Origin: Bacteroidota bacterium
Lineage (GTDB): Bacteria > Bacteroidota > Bacteroidia > Chitinophagales > Chitinophagaceae
Direction of reading: 5' to 3'
DNA length: 50,993 nt
NCBI GenBank assembly: GCA_018268105.1
Contig: JAFDXG010000023.1
Span: forward strand, 1-50,993
A program made the position numbers and the translations under genes. How positions within the stretch are numbered: the stretch's first letter is position 1; every line of letters starts with the position of its first letter. Positions 1-9,461 of this stretch are shown piece by piece. The notes under the pieces are model-generated. The model did no database searches and had not been told where the DNA came from. It saw only the letters and a program-made list of their open reading frames with translations.

Positions 1-1733
1 ACTGTATAGGTTGTATTGCTTGTCGGGTTTACTGTGATAGTCTGGGTAGTAGCACCGCCGGGACTCCAGCTATAGGTTGCTCCCACATTACCTGCATCCA
101 GGGTTACCGGATCACCGGAACAGATAGCATTAGCACTTGAAGTAATATTTACACTTAATGCCGATCCCGTAAAATTTACAGTTTGAGAAACGGTATCTTT
201 AACTGAAGATGTATTTGTAACAATTAATGTTATAGTATAAGTACCCGGTGCTAAATAAGTATGACTCAATGATTTATTATAAGCACCACTAATAATTGTT
301 CCATCGCCAAAATTCCATGAATGTTCCAATACCGATCCTGAACATAAGGTTGCATTTTCTGTAACATTTACAATATAAGGTCCGCAGGATCCATCCCCTG
401 ATTTGGTATATGTAAATGATGCATTAATTGCTTTCTTCTTTTTAAGTACAATAGTATCAGATGCAGTACAACCATTTTTGGTAACAGTTACCCAATAAGT
501 TCCGGCGCCTGTAGCGTCAGTTGTTTGATCAGTTTCTGTAGCGTAAAAACTAGGCAGATATGTACTGCCCCACTGATAAGTAGCTCCTGTAACACCGGCA
601 TCAAGGGTAATGAAACCTCCACAGAAATCCATATCAGGACCAAGATTTACAGTCAGGGGTGGATTAACGTTCACTTTCACAGTTCCGGATACACTGATAC
701 CACATTTAGTTTTGGTAACCGAATATATTTGTGTTGATGAAGGTGAAGCAATAGGATTATAAATAGAGGTACTGTTTAAACCTGTAGCAGGTGTCCAGAC
801 ATAAGTTGCACCTGGTTCATCGCCGGCATCAAATTGTACACTTTTTCCCAGACATATTGTTTTGTCACCACCAAGGTTTATCGGAGACGGTCCTGCTGTA
901 GGAGTGGGAAGATTAATAGTTGTATCAAATTGCTCACTATTAAAATAATCATCTCCAACCAAAAAAGTAACATCATGATTTCCCCCGGTTGCAAAAGTAT
1001 AATGTAAAATTGTAGAATCTGCAAAATAGTCTGTTCCGTCAATGAGCCATTCGGGGTAAAAATTATTTGAAGGATCGCATGAAGTGCTGGTATTACGAAA
1101 CTCAACCTGCACGTTTCCACAAGTACTTAAAATAGTGTAATCCCAATCCGGATTAAAAACCGGATTAGCAGAGATATGAATGGTATCGGAGAATGAACAG
1201 GTTCCATTCACCACTTCTGCTGAATAGGTATTTAATCCGGCTACTGGGTTTGCATAAGCCTGCCAGGTGGTTGCGACCACGCCTGTCCAGTTATAAACAT
1301 ATCCAGCGCCAACTATTGTTTTAAGAGTTACACTTTGTCCTTCGCAAATTGTATAATCTGCTCCAAAATCAAAAACAGGCTTATTATAAGCCGAGATGAA
1401 ATCTGATTTAGTAACCGTTTTTTTTGCACCGCTTTGAGTGGTGACTGTTAACTTAACCGTATAGTCACCTTCCGAAGTATAAGTATGGCTCGGGTTGGGC
1501 GAAATGCTGGTAGATAAATCTCCAAAGTCCCAATAATAACTGACAATAGGATCACCAACATCTGAAGTTGACGTGCTGGTGAACTGTGTGCTCAATGGAG
1601 CACAACCGGTTGTAACGGAAGCTGTAAAATTTGCAACTACTGCAAGAGGACTATTACTCCCGGTAGTGCCACCCGCAATAGAATTGATATAAATCAATAA
1701 AAATACAGGCGCAAACAGTATAATTCGCTTCAT
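1..1733 (-). CDS. PKD-repeat surface/secreted protein, 3' part cut by window edge
   Basis: An open frame runs without a stop from the ATG at 1733 to the left edge (577 codons seen). I checked frame continuity at several points. It begins with a signal peptide (basic start, then a hydrophobic stretch ending about residue 22). A PKD domain follows at about residues 33-117, with the hallmark WDFGD and the closing HTYTSEGDYTVKLTV. Next come several Ig-like repeats that each start with a motif like ICEGQSVTL, ICLGKSVQF or ICSGDPVTLDAG. A second PKD domain (WNFGDG, HTYLAPGTYTITL) lies at about residues 430-520. Such proteins in Bacteroidota are usually large adhesins or gliding-related surface proteins that end in a type IX secretion sorting domain. 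That end would lie outside the window, so the export route is inference. Function is unknown beyond adhesion or structure. Confidence 0.85.
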   Translation of the reverse strand, partial: MKRIILFAPVFLLIYINSIAGGTTGSNSPLAVVANFTASVTTGCAPLSTQFTSTSTSDVGDPIVSYYWDFGDLSTSISPNPSHTYTSEGDYTVKLTVTTQSGAKKTVTKSDFISAYNKPVFDFGADYTICEGQSVTLKTIVGAGYVYNWTGVVATTWQAYANPVAGLNTYSAEVVNGTCSFSDTIHISANPVFNPDWDYTILSTCGNVQVEFRNTSTSCDPSNNFYPEWLIDGTDYFADSTILHYTFATGGNHDVTFLVGDDYFNSEQFDTTINLPTPTAGPSPINLGGDKTICLGKSVQFDAGDEPGATYVWTPATGLNSTSIYNPIASPSSTQIYSVTKTKCGISVSGTVKVNVNPPLTVNLGPDMDFCGGFITLDAGVTGATYQWGSTYLPSFYATETDQTTDATGAGTYWVTVTKNGCTASDTIVLKKKKAINASFTYTKSGDGSCGPYIVNVTENATLCSGSVLEHSWNFGDGTIISGAYNKSLSHTYLAPGTYTITLIVTNTSSVKDTVSQTVNFTGSALSVNITSSANAICSGDPVTLDAGNVGATYSWSPGGATTQTITVNPTSNTTYT

Positions 1734-1880
1734 AGGAAATTATTCTAAGTTATTCGAGGATATAGACACCGGAGGTAATAACGTATAAGATATTTTTAAA
1801 TTGTTGCAAACCACCCCATTAAAAAAATATTCAGGATTACACGTATTATATTAACTTGCCTGGTTCGAATAAATAGAAAA

Positions 1881-3827
1881 TTGATTACCCAACATACCAT
1901 ACAGCAAATTTTATCCAGAATTGATATTATTGATATTGTAGGCAGTTTTGTAAAATTGAAAAAACGCGGGACGAACTATCTTGGACTCTGTCCTTTTCAT
2001 AATGAGAAGACTCCATCTTTTACGGTATCACCCGTCAAGGAAATCTATAAATGTTTTGGTTGTGGTAAAAGTGGAAATTCCATCAGCTTTCTGATGGACC
2101 ATGAAAAATACAGCTACGTTGAGGCCCTCCGATGGTTGGCCAACCGGTATAATGTTGAGATAGAAGAAACAGAAGTAAGCCCTGCTGTTAAAGAATTACA
2201 ACAAACGGCAGACAGTCTTTATATCATTAATAGTTTTGCTCAAAAATTTTTCTCTGATAATCTGTTTCAAAATGAAGAAGGCCGGGATATTGGACTTAGT
2301 TATCTGCAGGAACGAGGCTTTCATGAAGATATTATCCGAAAATTTCAACTGGGTTATTGCAGTAAAGATAAGAGTGCTTTTGCCTCTGCAGCTATTGCTG
2401 CACAATACAACCCGGAATATCTTTTAAAAACAGGGTTGGTGGTACTTCGCGACGAAAAGCTTTCTGATAATTATCGAGGGCGAATAATCTTTCCCGTACA
2501 CAATCAAACCGGAAAAATCATTGGCTTTGGAGCCCGTATTATTGGCAAAAATGATAAGGCTCCTAAATATATCAACACCCCGGAGAATGAGATATATATA
2601 AAAAGCAAGATTTTATATGGATCCTATTTTGCAAGACAGGCAATTGACAAAACAGATGAGTGTCTGCTTGTTGAAGGATATACTGATGTAATATCACTTC
2701 ATCAGGCTGGTATAGAAAATGTAGTTGCCAGCGGGGGTACTTCGCTCACTCCTGATCAGTTAAGGCTGATAAAAAAATATACCAATAATCTTACTATCAT
2801 TTATGATGGAGACTCTGCGGGAATAAAGGCTGCTTTGAGAGGACTTGATCTTGCCCTGGAAGAAGGACTTAATGTTCAATTAGTATTAATACCCGACAAA
2901 GAAGATCCGGACAGTTATGTAAGAAAAATAGGCAGGGAGGCATTCAGGGAATTTGTTGAAAACAACAAAAAGGATATTGTACTTTTTCAGTTAGAAGTTT
3001 CTCTTAAAGATGCGGGAAATGATACAAACAAAAAATCAGCAATAGTCAACAGGATCGCAGAGACGATTTCAAGACTTAATAAAACAGAAGATTTTACAAA
3101 ACAACAAGACTATATCAGGCAATGTGCCGGGCTGCTTAAAATTGATGAAGAAGGACTGAATGCATTGGTAAATAAGTTTATCCGAGAACGAATAACCAAA
3201 CAGGAAAATAAAATCCATGCCGAAGAAGATAAATATGCAACTGAAAGCACCGGTACTTTACCTACACAGGAAGATGATGATTTAATTGATCTGATCCATA
3301 AAGATGAACTTGTTGAGAGAAATATGACAAGGGTTTTACTTGAATTCGGAAGTTACACCTGGGATGATAAGCAAAATGTTGCCAATTTTATTTTCGGGGA
3401 GTTTGACAACAATGGATTACATGATCTAATTGACAACAGGCAATTGCTGCAGATTATACAGATCTATCGGACATGGGTAGATGATGGTATTCTACCTACT
3501 CCAAAAAGTTTTTTATATCATGAGAATGCAGATATAAGTGCTATGGCTGTAGGATTAATGGATACCAGGTATGAACTGAGCCAGAACTGGAAGGAACATT
3601 ATGACGGGCCAATGCCTACCCGCGAAGATTTATACCGTGAAGAGGTAATTTCTACACTTACTTATCTTAAAATCCGAAAAATAAAGCGATTGATAATCGA
3701 AAATCAAAAAGATTTAGAAAAATCAAAAAACCCGGATGAACAATTTCATCTGCTTCAGACACATCAGCACCTGAAAGAAATGGAAATAAACCTCACTAAG
3801 GAGTATGGAACAGTTATTTACAGGTAA
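1881..3827 (+). CDS. dnaG: DNA primase DnaG
   Basis: DnaG makes the RNA primers for chromosome replication. The 648-residue protein has the complete bacterial order. The N-terminal CHC2 zinc finger uses C37, H40, C58 and C61, with CPFHNEKTPSF and CFGCGKSGN visible. The catalytic core follows, then a TOPRIM domain at about 260-345 (LLVEGYTDV, then YDGDSAG and EDPDSYV supply the acidic metal ligands). The C-terminal third is less conserved and would hold the DnaB-binding helices. The start is TTG at 1881; no in-frame ATG lies near it and the motif spacing fits this start. No Shine-Dalgarno sequence is visible, as is normal for the phylum. The gene is alone on the plus strand and converges with the minus-strand gene ending at 3846. 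Confidence 0.97.
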   Translation: MITQHTIQQILSRIDIIDIVGSFVKLKKRGTNYLGLCPFHNEKTPSFTVSPVKEIYKCFGCGKSGNSISFLMDHEKYSYVEALRWLANRYNVEIEETEVSPAVKELQQTADSLYIINSFAQKFFSDNLFQNEEGRDIGLSYLQERGFHEDIIRKFQLGYCSKDKSAFASAAIAAQYNPEYLLKTGLVVLRDEKLSDNYRGRIIFPVHNQTGKIIGFGARIIGKNDKAPKYINTPENEIYIKSKILYGSYFARQAIDKTDECLLVEGYTDVISLHQAGIENVVASGGTSLTPDQLRLIKKYTNNLTIIYDGDSAGIKAALRGLDLALEEGLNVQLVLIPDKEDPDSYVRKIGREAFREFVENNKKDIVLFQLEVSLKDAGNDTNKKSAIVNRIAETISRLNKTEDFTKQQDYIRQCAGLLKIDEEGLNALVNKFIRERITKQENKIHAEEDKYATESTGTLPTQEDDDLIDLIHKDELVERNMTRVLLEFGSYTWDDKQNVANFIFGEFDNNGLHDLIDNRQLLQIIQIYRTWVDDGILPTPKSFLYHENADISAMAVGLMDTRYELSQNWKEHYDGPMPTREDLYREEVISTLTYLKIRKIKRLIIENQKDLEKSKNPDEQFHLLQTHQHLKEMEINLTKEYGTVIYR

Positions 3828-3845
3828 CAGTTATTGGGGTCACTT

Positions 3846-4511
3846 TTATTTATCCGAAGGGTTTTTTTTGCCTGCGGCCAATTTTTGAACCACTTCAATA
3901 ATTCTATCGCGTTTTTCAGTTTTATCTGCGGCACTTTCCAGCCACTTCATATATTCTTTTTTATTGGTAAAAGAAAGTTTATCAAAAAATGCAGCAGCTT
4001 TTTTATTCTTACTTAATTGAGTTTGTAGTTCAACAGGAGCAGTAACGGTGCGGGCTTTATTATCTACCCCGTCAATTGAATTTTCAGAATTTCCATTAAT
4101 GATCCTGGTTACGCCCGCTTTATTGCACTCTGGTTTAATAAAACGTAAAGCAGTCCATACATGGTCAAGAGTTACCTGGTATTCGCTCTCAAAACCACTT
4201 TGATTTAGCATCTGCCAACTGCAATCCCTGTTAAGGTCACTTACAATCTTTGAAGCGGTTTTCGGATAGGCCACCCAAAGTTTACCACCTTCATCCAAAG
4301 CCGGAAGTACTTCTTTCAAAATACCATTCAGCTGGTTTTGATTGATAGCAAAAACCAATGCAAAATCAATACCTCTTGTTTTTAATAAGGGCGTGACGTT
4401 TTTGGCAAATGAAATTTTAGAGAATTGTTTTTCAATTGAAGAGGGCAAGCCTTGAATTAGTAAATTTTTTTCTTCAGAAAGTTGAAGTTTTTCAAACATA
4501 GTCTGCATCAT
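3846..4511 (-). CDS. YdeI/OmpD-associated (OmdA) family protein
   Basis: A 221-residue soluble protein with two parts. The N-terminal half (to about 130) resembles the small domain found in DUF3052-type proteins, with a leucine-rich start and the stretch GGKLWVAYPK. The C-terminal half has the OmdA/YdeI signature: VTAPVELQTQL, then K-x-AAAFFDKLSFTNKKEYMKWLESA and a basic RDRIIEVVQKLAAGKK tail. Family members are linked to bacteriocin protection or stress, but the biochemical role is not established. Three in-frame ATGs exist (4511, 4508, 4499). The last (MFEKLQLSEE) may be the true start because the domain begins there. A good -7 box lies upstream at 4548-4555. The gene stands alone and converges with dnaG. 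Confidence 0.75.
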   Translation of the reverse strand: MMQTMFEKLQLSEEKNLLIQGLPSSIEKQFSKISFAKNVTPLLKTRGIDFALVFAINQNQLNGILKEVLPALDEGGKLWVAYPKTASKIVSDLNRDCSWQMLNQSGFESEYQVTLDHVWTALRFIKPECNKAGVTRIINGNSENSIDGVDNKARTVTAPVELQTQLSKNKKAAAFFDKLSFTNKKEYMKWLESAADKTEKRDRIIEVVQKLAAGKKNPSDK

Positions 4512-4547
4512 GCTTCAACAAAATTTTTTAATAGTGCAAAAGAGATG

Positions 4548-4555
4548 CAAAGGTA
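4548..4555 (-). promoter_or_regulatory. -7 promoter box TACCTTTG for the OmdA-domain gene
   Basis: On the minus strand this reads TACCTTTG, a perfect match to the Bacteroidota -7 consensus TAnnTTTG. A TTG lies 18 nt further upstream as a candidate -33 element. Transcription would begin near 4541, about 30 nt before the first ATG of the gene ending at 3846. Confidence 0.55.
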
Positions 4556-4628
4556 ATATATTAATCTTTTGCTTACAAGTTTTTATCAGATAACTCTGGT
4601 TTACAAAAAAAAAATCAAATATGCCGGA

Positions 4629-5438
4629 TTATTTCATTGGTTTATAATACTTCATTGCTTCCTCCGCATATTGTTTTACTTTTTGAATCCTGGTTTCATC
4701 AGAAGGGTGGGTACTTAAAAATTCAGGGGGCTTTTGTCCGCTTGATGCTTTAGACATTCTTTCCCAAAATGAAACCGCTTCATTGGGATTATAACCTGCC
4801 ATAGCTGCAAAGATCAATCCGAAATGATCTGCTTCAAGTTCCTGTTTGCGTGAGTTGGGTAAAAGTACGCCTACCTGTGCCCCCGGGGCATAAACAGAAT
4901 TAAAAATATTATTTACGGTAGCATTACCAGAGGTTAAGATATTTCCTACTGCTCCCAAACCCTGAGCAACGAGTTCCTGACTCATCCTTTCATTACCATG
5001 CTGAGCTATTGCATGTGCTATTTCATGTCCCATCACCACTGCTAAAGCAGCTTCATTTTGTGTTACTGGCAGTAGTCCGGTATATACAACAACCTTACCG
5101 CCAGGCATACACCATGCGTTTACTTCTTTAGAATCAACAAGATTAAATTCCCATTGATACCCCTGCAAAATAGAGCCCTTATTCTCATTAGTATAATAGT
5201 TTGTAATTGCGGCGGAAATTCTGTTACCTACCCTTTTTACCATTTCTGCATCTTTACTAACTGTAGTAGCTACTATCTTATTTTGGGAAAGAAATGTCTG
5301 GTATTCACTCTTTGCCATTGTTTGCAATTCAGATTCTGGCAATAGTTGAAGCTGATTTCTGCCAGTAATTGCATTTTGAGTACAGGAAACAAAAAAACAA
5401 AGGGATACAATTAGAGCGAAAAAAGATCGGATTTGCAT
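4629..5438 (-). CDS. M48 family metalloprotease, lipoprotein
   Basis: A 269-residue zinc protease anchored by lipid. The signal peptide ends in FFVSC, so Cys19 would be lipidated; this places the protein in the periplasm-facing envelope. The catalytic HExxH is HEIAH at 138-142 (helix VVMGHEIAHAIAQHGNE). ELEADHFG at about 200-207 supplies the third zinc ligand. STHPSDETRI near the C-terminus is the usual closing motif of the BepA/LoiP/HtpX-like lipoprotein branch. Known members of this branch degrade or help fold misassembled outer-membrane proteins, which is the likely role here. It lacks the C-terminal TPR region of BepA, so it is closer to the short LoiP/YcaL type. It appears to be a single-gene unit. 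Confidence 0.92.
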   Translation of the reverse strand: MQIRSFFALIVSLCFFVSCTQNAITGRNQLQLLPESELQTMAKSEYQTFLSQNKIVATTVSKDAEMVKRVGNRISAAITNYYTNENKGSILQGYQWEFNLVDSKEVNAWCMPGGKVVVYTGLLPVTQNEAALAVVMGHEIAHAIAQHGNERMSQELVAQGLGAVGNILTSGNATVNNIFNSVYAPGAQVGVLLPNSRKQELEADHFGLIFAAMAGYNPNEAVSFWERMSKASSGQKPPEFLSTHPSDETRIQKVKQYAEEAMKYYKPMK

Positions 5439-5517
5439 GTGTTTTAATTTAACATTGTCAGCAATGTTTATTTCAATTGTTATACCAAAAAAGTCTTTGA
5501 AAATGTAAAATTGAAAG

Positions 5518-6168
5518 CTATATGGAGCGCCTGCCTTTTTTTCTGTCGCGATACTTCAATATTGGGGCTTTACTTTCACTACCTCTCAATAAACGGGAAA
5601 TATTTTTTTGGTGAGTAAGTATTACCAATAAAGCCACCACGACCGCAAAAATGCGATAAGCATGGTTATCCACATTGAAAATTACTAAAATGAAAACCGG
5701 AAATGCCATACTGGCCAATATACTGCTCAAGGAGACAAATCTGGTTAAAAAAAGCACCAGAAGAAATACTCCGATGCAACACAAAGCTGTCCAGGGAGAG
5801 ATACCCAAAACCAAACCAAACAATGTAGCTACTCCTTTTCCCCCTCTGAACTGAGCCCATATCGGGTAGATATGGCCTAATACCGCTGCAAGCCCTAGAC
5901 CAATTTGCAGGTTAGTTCTTGCAAATTCATCAACTACATAAAAAGGCAATATAAATGCAAGTTTAACAGCTACAAAACCTTTTAGCATATCCACCGCCAT
6001 AACCATAGTGCCCCATTTTTTCCCCAGTACTCTATAAGTATTAGTAGCACCGGAGTTGCCACTCCCATAGTCGCGTATATCTATATTAAAAAAATATTGA
6101 CTTACCCACAGGGCCGTTGGAATAGACCCTATTAAATAAGCTAATATTGCAAGTGTCAGTTCGTTCAT
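5518..6168 (-). CDS. plsY: Glycerol-3-phosphate acyltransferase PlsY
   Basis: An integral membrane enzyme that transfers an acyl group from acyl phosphate to glycerol 3-phosphate, the first step of phospholipid synthesis. The 216 residues fit the family. Three conserved loops are visible: IGSIPTALW near the N-terminus; DYGSGNSGATNTYRVLGKKWG at about 33-53; and the glycine-rich FRGGKGVATLFG at about 107-118. Five or so hydrophobic helices separate the loops. The C-terminus is short and basic. prmA ends 59 nt upstream on the same strand, and a -7 box in that gap suggests plsY also has its own promoter. Confidence 0.95.
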   Translation of the reverse strand: MNELTLAILAYLIGSIPTALWVSQYFFNIDIRDYGSGNSGATNTYRVLGKKWGTMVMAVDMLKGFVAVKLAFILPFYVVDEFARTNLQIGLGLAAVLGHIYPIWAQFRGGKGVATLFGLVLGISPWTALCCIGVFLLVLFLTRFVSLSSILASMAFPVFILVIFNVDNHAYRIFAVVVALLVILTHQKNISRLLRGSESKAPILKYRDRKKGRRSI

Positions 6169-6195
6169 AAGTGATATCAGGTTGAAGTTGGTCTA

Positions 6196-6203
6196 CAAAT
6201 ATA
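6196..6203 (-). promoter_or_regulatory. -7 promoter box TATATTTG for plsY
   Basis: On the minus strand the spacer between prmA and plsY reads TATATTTG, a full TAnnTTTG match, 27 nt upstream of the plsY ATG. No clear -33 element was found, so this rests on the -7 box and its position. Confidence 0.45.
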
Positions 6204-6227
6204 ATGTATTTGTAATCACTGAAGTAA

Positions 6228-7061
6228 TTACGCTCCATCCATTTTTCTAAACGCTACACATAGCCAGTTATTTTTTTCTTTTTTAATTTCCGGTATTAGA
6301 AAATTTAACTGAGCAGCATTCATAATTTTTTTGAAATCTTCGTTTAAGATTCCGCTGATTATCAAAACACTATTCTTGTCCATACTTTTTTCGAAATTTT
6401 TTAGATTGTCAAGTATGACATTCAGATTTATATTGGCAAGAATAATATCCCAGGTGCCAATTACCGGGAACTGATCATTTTTTTGCAATTGAATAACAGA
6501 ACAATTATTCGTCCGGATATTTTCCGCAGCATTTTCAATACTCCAGTCGTCATTATCAATAGCTATAATTTTAGAAGCCCCCATTTTCCCGGCAAGTATT
6601 GCAAGCACCCCGGTTCCAGTACCAAAATCAATAACTGATTTTCCGGCGGGATTAAAATGTTGCAATGATTCAAGCATCATATATGTAGTGGCATGATGAC
6701 CCGTACCAAAACTCATTTTGGGAGTTATAACTATATCATACTGAAGTCCGGTTTGTTTTTGATGAAAACCTGCCCTTACTGCAACAAATTCATCAACGAT
6801 AACGGGTGCAAAAGAAGATTCCCATTCTTCATTCCAATTTTTATTATAAATAACTGATATTCTATATTTAATATCATCTATTGATAATATTTTATTAAAT
6901 AAATTCTCTTCAAAATTTTCTTTATCCATATACATTATGAGGGCATCTTCAGTCAGGTCAAATCCTTCAACATCAAACGCCTCCTGTAATCTGGCCACCA
7001 ATATATCGCTCATCTCAGCATTTTCCGGGAACATTTCTATTTTGAAATAGGACTCAGTCAT
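6228..7061 (-). CDS. prmA: Ribosomal protein L11 methyltransferase PrmA
   Basis: PrmA trimethylates lysines and the N-terminus of ribosomal protein L11 using S-adenosylmethionine. The N-terminal domain (to about 110) recognises L11. The SAM-binding Rossmann fold starts with VIDFGTGTGVLAILAG, preceded by the loop KMSFGTGHHATTYMML. IAIDNDDWSIENAAEN and ILANINLNVILDNL are the later family motifs. I chose ATG 7061 (277 residues). The frame can be extended 7 codons to a TTG at 7082, but that start would fall inside the terminator hairpin of pnp, so it is unlikely. The gene lies downstream of pnp on the same strand. Confidence 0.93.
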   Translation of the reverse strand: MTESYFKIEMFPENAEMSDILVARLQEAFDVEGFDLTEDALIMYMDKENFEENLFNKILSIDDIKYRISVIYNKNWNEEWESSFAPVIVDEFVAVRAGFHQKQTGLQYDIVITPKMSFGTGHHATTYMMLESLQHFNPAGKSVIDFGTGTGVLAILAGKMGASKIIAIDNDDWSIENAAENIRTNNCSVIQLQKNDQFPVIGTWDIILANINLNVILDNLKNFEKSMDKNSVLIISGILNEDFKKIMNAAQLNFLIPEIKKEKNNWLCVAFRKMDGA

Positions 7062-7070
7062 GTTAAAATC

Positions 7071-7104
7071 AAAAAAAGCCAACTGAACATTTTCAGATGG
7101 CTTT
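7071..7104 (-). terminator. Intrinsic terminator after pnp
   Basis: On the minus strand a hairpin with arms AAAGCCATCTGA and TCAGTTGGCTTT (12 positions, one T-T mismatch, 6-nt loop) is followed directly by a run of seven T. It begins 20 nt after the pnp stop and ends just before the prmA ATG. Confidence 0.75.
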
Positions 7105-7124
7105 GATTAATAAATTAAAGAAGA

Positions 7125-9314
7125 TTAATTGGAATCATTTCCGGCTTCACCATCTTTTGGATTCGAAACTGCCGATGGTTTATTCTTTGGAGCAAAATCC
7201 GGTTTTGGCATTAATGCTTTCCGGCTGAGTTTAAACTTTCCGGTTTTATGGTCTACGCCAATTAATTTCACTTTTACAGTATCCCCCTCTTTCAACACAC
7301 CGTCCATACTTTCCAGGCGTTTCCAACTGATTTCACTGATATGCAGCAATCCCTGCTTTCCGGGGAGAAACTCAACGAATGCCCCAAATTCTTTTATACC
7401 TTTTACGGCAGCTTCATACACTTCACCCACTGAAGGAACAGCCACAATACCCTTGATCCAGGCTACAGCTTTATCCAAACCTTCTTTAGCAGGAGAGAAA
7501 ATACTTACTTCACCTACAGAACCCACTTCTTCAATGTTGATGGTGGTGCCGGTTGTACGCTGTATTTCCTGTATTACTTTACCCTGCGGTCCGATAACTG
7601 CTCCGATAAATTCTTTATCAATAAACAGTTTTTCCATTCTTGGTGCATGGGGTTTAACTTCTTCACGGGCAGAAGCTATACAATTGTACATAGCTTCCAA
7701 AATATGGAGCCTTCCTTTGCGTGCCTGTTCCAGGGCCTGACGCATAGTCTCCATGCTTAAACCATCAATCTTAATATCCATTTGCACCCCACAGATTCCA
7801 TCTCTTGTACCAGTTACCTTAAAATCCATATCCCCCAGATGGTCTTCGTCTCCAAGTATATCCGTTAGTATAGCGTATTTTTTATCACTGTTTCGGGTAA
7901 TTAGCCCCATAGCCACACCGCTTACATGTTTTGGAAATGGAACACCGGCATCCATAAGCGCCAGCGATCCGGCACATACAGTTGCCATGGATGAAGACCC
8001 ATTAGATTCTAGTATGTCGCTTACAACACGTACGGTATATGGATACTCATTTCCCGGCATCATTTGTTTCAACGACCGCATTGCAAGGTTACCATGGCCT
8101 ACCTCACGTCTACCCGGTGCCCTTAAAAATTTTATTTCATTGGTAGAGAATGGCGGGAAATTATAATGGAGAATAAATTTAGAATACTCCGATTTAGCTG
8201 CACTTTCGACCAGTAATTCATCTAAAGGAGTTCCTAAAGTAACTGTTGTAAGTGATTGAGTTTCACCCCTTGTGAATAATGCAGATCCATGCGGAGAAGG
8301 AAGAATATTTGTTTCCATTGCCAATGGTCTTACTTCATCCAGTTTGCGCCCGTCAAGTCTTAAACGATCATCAAGAATCATATTTCTCACAATCTCCCAT
8401 TGCAAATCTTCAAAATATTTACCTGCAAGTTTGATATCTTCTTCTTCAGGCTCTTCACCAAAACTGGCAATGAGATCTTCTTTAAGTTTAGAAAAAGCAT
8501 CACTTCTATCATGTTTTGAGGTTCCTGCTTTGGATATTTCATATATTTTTTGACCGGCAAAGCTTTTTACCTTTTCAAGAATATCCTCTTTGTGAACAGG
8601 CTTTTCATACTCTCTCTTGCCAGTAATTCCCAATTTATCTCTTAACTCCTGCTGTGCTTTTACCTGTATCTTAATAGCCTCATGTGCTATCTCTAAAGCT
8701 TTAACCAGGTCTTCTTCACTGCATTCTTTCGATTCACCTTCTACCATCATCAGGTTGCGATCTGTAGCCCCAATCATAAAGTCCATATCAGCAGTACCCA
8801 ACTGTGTACGGGAAGGGTTTACAATAAATTCTCCATTTACCCGCGCTACCCTTACTTCTGATATAATTTCTTTAATAGGAATATCAGATACTGCCAGCGC
8901 TGCAGAAGCAGCAAGACAAGCAAGCGCATCAGGCATAATTTCATTATCACTTGAAATAAGCGTTATAATTACCTGAACTTCACAATAATAGTCTTCCGGG
9001 AATAAGGGGCGAAGAGCGCGGTCTACAAGGCGGCTAACCAGCACCTCATAGTCGCTTAATTTTCCTTCACGTTTAAAAAATGAACCGGGAATACGACCTG
9101 CCGAAGAGAATTTCTCCATATAGTCTACACTTAATGGGAAAAATTCCTGTCCGGGTTTAGGTTTTTTATTGGCAACAGCAGTAGCCAGTAATATACAATT
9201 ACCCTGACTAACGGTAACGGAGCCATCGGCCTGCCTGGCGAACTTGCCAGTTTCGATAGTAACGGTGCGACCGCCGCCTAAATCAAATGATACATTTGTT
9301 GGTTGAGCGAGCAT
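7125..9314 (-). CDS. pnp: Polynucleotide phosphorylase
   Basis: A 3'-5' phosphorolytic exoribonuclease of mRNA turnover. The 729-residue protein has the complete order: first RNase PH domain (about 10-150, FFPLSVDYMEKFSSAGRIPGSFFKREG); an all-helical linker; second RNase PH domain (about 315-550) with LFTRGETQSLTTVTLG and the active-site region DILGDEDHLGDMDFKVTGT, whose acidic residues bind metal; a KH domain (IGAVIGPQGKVIQEIQ, about 565-625); and an S1 domain (VGEVYEAAVKGIKEFGAFVEFLPGKQGLLHISEIS, about 630-705). The short acidic tail is not conserved. It follows rpsO on the same strand, the classic rpsO-pnp order, separated by a hairpin. Long open frames on the opposite strand here are shadows of this gene. 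Confidence 0.98.
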   Translation of the reverse strand: MLAQPTNVSFDLGGGRTVTIETGKFARQADGSVTVSQGNCILLATAVANKKPKPGQEFFPLSVDYMEKFSSAGRIPGSFFKREGKLSDYEVLVSRLVDRALRPLFPEDYYCEVQVIITLISSDNEIMPDALACLAASAALAVSDIPIKEIISEVRVARVNGEFIVNPSRTQLGTADMDFMIGATDRNLMMVEGESKECSEEDLVKALEIAHEAIKIQVKAQQELRDKLGITGKREYEKPVHKEDILEKVKSFAGQKIYEISKAGTSKHDRSDAFSKLKEDLIASFGEEPEEEDIKLAGKYFEDLQWEIVRNMILDDRLRLDGRKLDEVRPLAMETNILPSPHGSALFTRGETQSLTTVTLGTPLDELLVESAAKSEYSKFILHYNFPPFSTNEIKFLRAPGRREVGHGNLAMRSLKQMMPGNEYPYTVRVVSDILESNGSSSMATVCAGSLALMDAGVPFPKHVSGVAMGLITRNSDKKYAILTDILGDEDHLGDMDFKVTGTRDGICGVQMDIKIDGLSMETMRQALEQARKGRLHILEAMYNCIASAREEVKPHAPRMEKLFIDKEFIGAVIGPQGKVIQEIQRTTGTTINIEEVGSVGEVSIFSPAKEGLDKAVAWIKGIVAVPSVGEVYEAAVKGIKEFGAFVEFLPGKQGLLHISEISWKRLESMDGVLKEGDTVKVKLIGVDHKTGKFKLSRKALMPKPDFAPKNKPSAVSNPKDGEAGNDSN

Positions 9315-9406
9315 AAATAATTTGCATTTAAAACTTACAGCAAACAGTAAGAGAGAGGATACACAGTAGTACTGTAGGTTGTGTTAGTAATAATTAGAAG
9401 TGGTCT

Positions 9407-9443
9407 AAAAACTACTATTCCCAACAGCAATTGTTGGGAATAG
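9407..9443 (-). terminator. Strong hairpin between rpsO and pnp, probable rpsO terminator
   Basis: On the minus strand a perfect 12-bp stem (CTATTCCCAACA pairing with TGTTGGGAATAG, 5-nt loop) is followed by TAGTTTTTAG. It starts 18 nt after the rpsO stop. The modest T run suggests partial termination with read-through into pnp. An RNase processing site as in the E. coli rpsO-pnp spacer is an alternative. Confidence 0.65.
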
Positions 9444-9461
9444 CTATAAGGATTTTATTAA

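Noticed and set aside
7129..8976. Several long open frames (up to 203 codons) on the plus strand opposite pnp
   Set aside because: They are shadows of pnp: low complexity, rich in Ser and Pro, no domain, and the minus-strand frame encodes a complete PNPase.
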